Positions 5,944-8,631 of a stretch of 8,631 nucleotides of DNA are shown one piece after another (within the stretch, counting starts at the first letter, position 1; every line of letters starts with the position of its first letter). Origin of the DNA: Gemmataceae bacterium (GTDB taxonomy: Bacteria > Planctomycetota > Planctomycetia > Gemmatales > Gemmataceae); the NCBI GenBank assembly GCA_947490035.1, contig CANLGS010000121.1, forward strand, positions 1-8,631. The letters are read 5' to 3'. The notes beneath the pieces are model-generated. The model was not told where the DNA came from. It saw only the letters and a list, made by a program, of their open reading frames with translations, and ran no database searches. Made by a program: the position numbers and the translations under genes.

Positions 5944-6651
5944 TCACTTCTTCGGCGTGATCTTGACGTTGCGGAACGCGACCGGGCCGTGGTCGCCCTG
6001 GAACATCAGCGGGCCGCTCGCGACTTCCTTGCCCGTCAGCCCGCCGCCGGTCGATTTCGTCACCTCGACGTTCTCGTGAATCACCACGTCGTTGAACGTC
6101 ACCTTGATGAACTTGCCATTCGATGTCTTCTTGTCGCCGTCGAACTTGGGTGCCTGGAAGTCGATGACGAACTTCTGCCACTCGCCGGGCTTCTTGCACG
6201 CGTTCTTCTTCGGGGCCGCCGCCGTGTAGATGCCGCCCATGTCGCCCGGCTTGAGCTGGTCGTCCGGCTTGCCGAAGCTGTCGATGATCTGCACCTCGTA
6301 CTCGCCCATCAGGTACACGCCGGAGTTCGACCCCTTCGGGATCATGAACTCGACTTCCACGAGCACGTCGGTGTACTTCGCCTCGGTGTAGATGTCGGTG
6401 CCGCCGCTCTTCATGTTGGCGAGCTCGCGCGGGGGCGGGGACGCGCTCTGCTGCGGGTTCACGAAGAGGGCCGTCGGCTTGTCGGAATCGAACCGCACCC
6501 ACTCCGCCTCCCACTTGCTCTTCTTCTCGTCCTTGAGCTTCCAGCCCTTGAGGTCTTTGCCGTTGAACAGCTCGACGGGCTTGTCGTCGGCGGCGATGCC
6601 GGGGAGCAGCGCGAGCGCGACGGCGCACGCGGCGAGGAGCAATCGGAACAT
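5944..6651 (-). CDS. Secreted DUF1080 (3-keto-disaccharide hydrolase-like) protein
   Basis: A 235-residue exported protein. Residues 1-21 are a signal peptide (MFRLLLAAC, a hydrophobic core ending near GIAAD). LAAC at 6-9 looks like a lipobox but is too close to the N terminus to trust. The rest is one DUF1080 domain, a concanavalin-like beta-sandwich: the opening ELFNGKDLKGWK, the central SNSGVYLMGEYEVQIIDS, GGIYTAAAPKKNACKKPGEW, and the closing GPLMFQGDHGPVAFRNVKI. Some members of this family hydrolyse 3-keto-glycosides; planctomycetes encode many paralogues, and the substrate here cannot be read from sequence. The ATG at 6651 gives the only good signal peptide; GGTGA upstream is a weak ribosome site. 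The gene is bracketed by two copies of a REP-like hairpin and followed at once by a 37-bp inverted repeat, so it is probably transcribed alone. Confidence 0.9.
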   Translation of the reverse strand: MFRLLLAACAVALALLPGIAADDKPVELFNGKDLKGWKLKDEKKSKWEAEWVRFDSDKPTALFVNPQQSASPPPRELANMKSGGTDIYTEAKYTDVLVEVEFMIPKGSNSGVYLMGEYEVQIIDSFGKPDDQLKPGDMGGIYTAAAPKKNACKKPGEWQKFVIDFQAPKFDGDKKTSNGKFIKVTFNDVVIHENVEVTKSTGGGLTGKEVASGPLMFQGDHGPVAFRNVKITPKK

Positions 6652-6666
6652 GGGAATCACCAGTGA

Positions 6667-6692
6667 GGCGAGCGGTCGGCGTGAGCCGGCCG
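6667..6692 (+). repeat. REP-like hairpin, copy B (GGCGAGCG head, GTGA loop)
   Basis: Head GGCGAGCG (6667-6674), stem GTCGGC, loop GTGA, arm GCCGGC (6685-6690), closed further by C6673-G6692 and G6674-C6691. It shares 20 of 26 bases with copy A in the same orientation. Two stem positions are changed on both sides so that pairing holds (G-C to C-G, and G-C to T-G). It lies 15 bases upstream of the DUF1080 start, within its likely leader. Confidence 0.7.
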
Positions 6693-6717
6693 AGATTGGG
6701 AGGGAGACGCGAAGGAA

Positions 6718-6723
6718 ATGATA
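6718..6723 (-). promoter_or_regulatory. Possible -10 box for the DUF1080 gene
   Basis: TATCAT on the - strand lies in the only AT-rich patch of this spacer (about 6716-6735), some 67 bases before the start codon. No -35 at usual spacing is seen. If used, hairpin copy B would lie in the mRNA leader. Confidence 0.3.
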
Positions 6724-6740
6724 TGCAAACTTGATGAGGA

Positions 6741-6787
6741 CGCGAGCGGCGGGCACGCGGTGACCCGACACGCCGCGCCCGCTCGCC
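6741..6787. repeat. Inverted pair of GCGAGCGG heads after the TROVE/vWA gene
   Basis: GCGAGCGG at 6742-6749 faces its reverse complement CCGCTCGC at 6779-6786; the right-hand copy reads GGCGAGCGG on the - strand, the head of the REP-like hairpins at 5778 and 6667. The centre can form a second CGGG/CCCG stem. It begins eight bases after the TROVE/vWA stop codon. No T-run follows, so it is not a typical intrinsic terminator. Confidence 0.6.
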
Positions 6788-6794
6788 TTGACGC

Positions 6795-8393
6795 TTACCC
6801 CACCCGGCGTGCCGGCAGCGGGTACTCCAGAATCTCCTGCAACAACTCCAGCTTGCTCGGGCGCGCGAGCAGCGGCACCAGGTTCGGCAGCGCGTAGTAG
6901 TCCCCGTCGAACTGGTACGCGTCGGCCGCGATCCCGGCCTTGCGGCACTCGTCTTCGAGCTGGGTAGTCGCCCCGCTTACCTTGACGAAGCACACCGCCG
7001 GGTCCGCCTTCAGCTCCTCGCGGTACTTCAGCAGCGCGGTCACGAACTTCGGGTCCGCGTTCTCGCCCTCGTCCGTGACCACCACGATCTGCTCGACGTA
7101 CTGCTTCTTGCGCCGCAGTTGGTCGATGCCGACCCCGACCGAGGTGTTACCCCCGGCCGTGATCCCGGTCAGAGCGCGCTCCCACGCGCTCAGTTCCGGC
7201 CCGGCCGCTTCGACCGGGTACGCGATGCTGTCGAAGGCGTACACGAACAACTCCTTGTCCGCGACCGCCGCCAGCAGCGAACCCAACCGCTTGCCGATCT
7301 CGATGGCTTGCGACATCGAACCCGACTTGTCGATCAGGAGCGCCAGTGGCCGCGTGATCCGGCCGCGCGCCTTCACCTGCGCGTCCGCGACCGCTTCGAG
7401 CTTCTGCCGGACCGCCGCGCTGACGTTCACCGACTCCATCGCCTTCTCGGCCTTGAAGGCGCTGACGCGGGTCGCCGTCTTCGCGGACTCCAGCTTCTGA
7501 TCGAGCAGTGCCTTCACGCTCGCGTCGTCGAACGCACCGCGCTTGCGGAGCATGTCGAGGTTGTTAATCACCTCCTGGGGCGACATCCGGCCGACGAGCG
7601 CCAGAAGCACCTTCGGGGTGACCGTCTTCACCAGCCCGACCGCGACGCGGAACGGCACGTCGAACGCGGTGATGAGCTTGGCCTGCTCGTCCGGCGATTC
7701 GGCCTTCGCCAGTTCCTTCAGCCCCGCGAGCTTCGACCCGACCGGCGGCACCTCGTCGAACAGCACCGCCTGCGCACGCTCGCCCGGCTTGACGTGCAGA
7801 AGCGCGTAGAGCCGCTTCAGCGTCTTGCGCGCGGTGATCGCGGTCGCGTCGAACCAGTCGGCGTTCGCCTCGCGCTCGCGCAGGTAGCGCGTGACTTCGG
7901 TCTTCAGCGAACGCGGCACGTTGCGGAACAGCCCGAAGGCGTCCGTCAGCGTGACCGTGCCGCTCTCGGCCGCCTTCAGCTTGCCGGGCTTCTTGCCGTT
8001 CGCCGGCTTGCGAAAGACGTTCGGCTTGAACGCGCCCGCCGGCACGTCGTCCGGCTTCTTGTCCACTTCGATCGCCACGTCTTCCTTGCGCCCGTGGATG
8101 AAGTCGATGACGCGGCCGACCTGATACGGCGGCAGTTCGCGCAGCATCGCGAGGCCGACTTCGCGGTGGCCGGGGAAGTCGGAGAGCGCGAGCGTGACGA
8201 CGAACATTTCCTTGTGGTCGCGCACGTCGCCGTGGTCCGCGTGCCACGCCGCGAGGCGGACGTAGAACCGCGGGTCTTGCGTCACGAGTTCGGCGTGCAG
8301 CGGGTGGACCAGGCCCAGCTTGCGGTGCGGGCAGGTGAGCAGGCTGTTCAGCATCGACAGCCGCAGGTCCACTTCGGTCTTGTTCATCGTCAT
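6795..8393 (-). CDS. Ro60/TROVE-like RNA-binding protein with vWA domain
   Basis: A 532-residue protein without signal peptide. The C-terminal third (about 345-515) is a von Willebrand A domain with all metal-site (MIDAS) residues: D355-K-S357-G-S359, T417 in GGNTSVG and D441 in VVTDEGEN. Residues about 10-340 are alpha-helical and resemble the TROVE repeat ring of Ro60/Rsr (for example AAWHADHGDVRDHKEMFVV near 48-66 and MSPQEVINNLDMLRKRGAF at 270-288). Ro60 proteins bind misfolded RNA ends and Y RNAs and help nucleases in RNA quality control. The TROVE call is from recalled family shape and is less certain than the vWA call; another helical-vWA family is possible. A Lys/Pro-rich insert at about 111-145 breaks the helical part. 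GGAGGG lies seven bases before the ATG at 8393, the best ribosome site in the window. An intrinsic terminator hairpin lies just upstream. Confidence 0.8.
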   Translation of the reverse strand: MTMNKTEVDLRLSMLNSLLTCPHRKLGLVHPLHAELVTQDPRFYVRLAAWHADHGDVRDHKEMFVVTLALSDFPGHREVGLAMLRELPPYQVGRVIDFIHGRKEDVAIEVDKKPDDVPAGAFKPNVFRKPANGKKPGKLKAAESGTVTLTDAFGLFRNVPRSLKTEVTRYLREREANADWFDATAITARKTLKRLYALLHVKPGERAQAVLFDEVPPVGSKLAGLKELAKAESPDEQAKLITAFDVPFRVAVGLVKTVTPKVLLALVGRMSPQEVINNLDMLRKRGAFDDASVKALLDQKLESAKTATRVSAFKAEKAMESVNVSAAVRQKLEAVADAQVKARGRITRPLALLIDKSGSMSQAIEIGKRLGSLLAAVADKELFVYAFDSIAYPVEAAGPELSAWERALTGITAGGNTSVGVGIDQLRRKKQYVEQIVVVTDEGENADPKFVTALLKYREELKADPAVCFVKVSGATTQLEDECRKAGIAADAYQFDGDYYALPNLVPLLARPSKLELLQEILEYPLPARRVG

Positions 8394-8426
8394 TGCAAAG
8401 CCCTCCGACAGTTGCCATCCGCCAAC

Positions 8427-8452
8427 GAAAAACCCAGGGCAACGCCCTGGGT
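8427..8452 (-). terminator. Rho-independent terminator or attenuator upstream of the TROVE/vWA gene
   Basis: On the - strand a perfect 9-bp stem, ACCCAGGGC-GTT-GCCCTGGGT (8432-8452), is followed directly by five T residues (8428-8432, the first shared with the stem end). It lies 34 bases before the ATG of the TROVE/vWA gene. It may end the transcript from the window's right edge, or act as an attenuator in the TROVE/vWA leader. I recall similar hairpins as dispersed repeats in planctomycetes; this was not searched. Confidence 0.75.
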
Positions 8453-8479
8453 GTGGGGTAACGCGAACAACGCGCTGTG

Positions 8480-8485
8480 AAAATA
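8480..8485 (-). promoter_or_regulatory. Possible -10 box for the TROVE/vWA gene
   Basis: TATTTT on the - strand lies in an AT-rich patch (8477-8492) between the upstream stop codon and the terminator hairpin. Transcription from here would put the hairpin at 8427-8452 in the leader of the TROVE/vWA mRNA. No convincing -35 is seen. Confidence 0.25.
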
Positions 8486-8505
8486 AACAACGATCCGCGA
8501 GAGGG

Positions 8506-8631
8506 CTAGAATCCAGGCGATTCGCGATACCTGCGCTCCAAGTCGGCCATGAGTATTGGCCGTTGCTTCTTGGATCGTGCCTTCCTCATGATCTTGCGTC
8601 GTTTCATTGCCTCTTGCTGGGATTGGGGCAC
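8506..8631 (-). CDS. Possible C-terminal end of a small basic protein (partial)
   Basis: A frame open from the right edge ends at TAG 8506-8508, giving 42 visible residues rich in Lys and Arg (MKRRKIMRKARSKKQRP in the middle) and ending in ESPGF. Its base composition is visibly less GC-rich, and its codons (ATA, TTG, CAA, TCC) differ from the neighbouring genes. It may be the end of an acquired or poorly conserved gene, or not a gene at all: a competing + strand frame from ATG 8550 is also open to the edge, and the DNA could instead encode a structured RNA. Family not recognised. Confidence 0.35.
   Translation of the reverse strand: MPQSQQEAMKRRKIMRKARSKKQRPILMADLERRYRESPGF
8538..8573. other. 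Bulged hairpin at the right edge
   Basis: CGGCCA (8544-8549) pairs with TGGCCG (8557-8562) around a seven-base loop, and CCAAG (8538-8542) pairs with CTTGG (8569-8573) outside it, leaving an asymmetric internal loop of one and six bases. It lies inside the uncertain open frame, so it may be chance or part of a structured RNA. Confidence 0.3.

Noticed and set aside
7119..8480. 453-residue + strand frame opposite the TROVE/vWA gene
   Set aside because: Antisense shadow; the - strand frame carries intact MIDAS motifs and a good ribosome site.
1..8631. CRISPR array, tRNA or rRNA genes
   Set aside because: No regularly spaced direct repeats with unique spacers, and no cloverleaf or rRNA-like sequence seen on either strand.

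Overview
The window is GC-rich bacterial chromosome that looks like a planctomycete, most likely from the Gemmata group. The pointers are a secreted DUF1080 protein, a secreted thioredoxin-fold protein with a helical C-terminal domain, mostly weak Shine-Dalgarno sites, and spacers packed with long palindromes of kinds I recall from Gemmata-like genomes. That lineage call is inference from memory; no search was run.

Layout. The left half reads on the + strand: the 3' end of a Gly/Asp-rich protein (1-372) with an intrinsic terminator; a HIT-family protein (457-936) that overlaps hemC (933-1847) by four bases and probably forms an operon with it; then an exported TlpA-like protein (1957-3045). 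The right half reads on the - strand, in transcription order: a possible gene end at the window edge (8506-8631), a Ro60/TROVE-like protein with a C-terminal von Willebrand A domain (6795-8393), a secreted DUF1080 protein (5944-6651), citrate synthase (4581-5729) and seryl-tRNA synthetase (3141-4433). The two halves converge at 3046-3140. No gene-free stretch exceeds 300 bases.

The genes do not form one pathway. HemC (tetrapyrrole synthesis), citrate synthase (TCA entry) and SerRS (translation) are housekeeping. The DUF1080 and thioredoxin-fold proteins are exported, and the TROVE/vWA protein probably belongs to RNA quality control.

The most unusual content is between the genes. Three spacers hold perfect inverted repeats with 33, 29 and 37 bp arms. 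In the first two, each arm is itself a palindrome. A smaller hairpin family (head GGCGAGCG, GTRA loop) occurs on both sides of the DUF1080 gene, with paired base changes that keep the stem. A strong terminator hairpin lies 34 bases upstream of the Ro60-like gene, after a less GC-rich stretch. That stretch is either a gene end or a place where a Ro60-partner RNA could lie. I do not see a complete new defence or metabolic system; the palindromes and the Ro60 leader are the best candidates for something undescribed.
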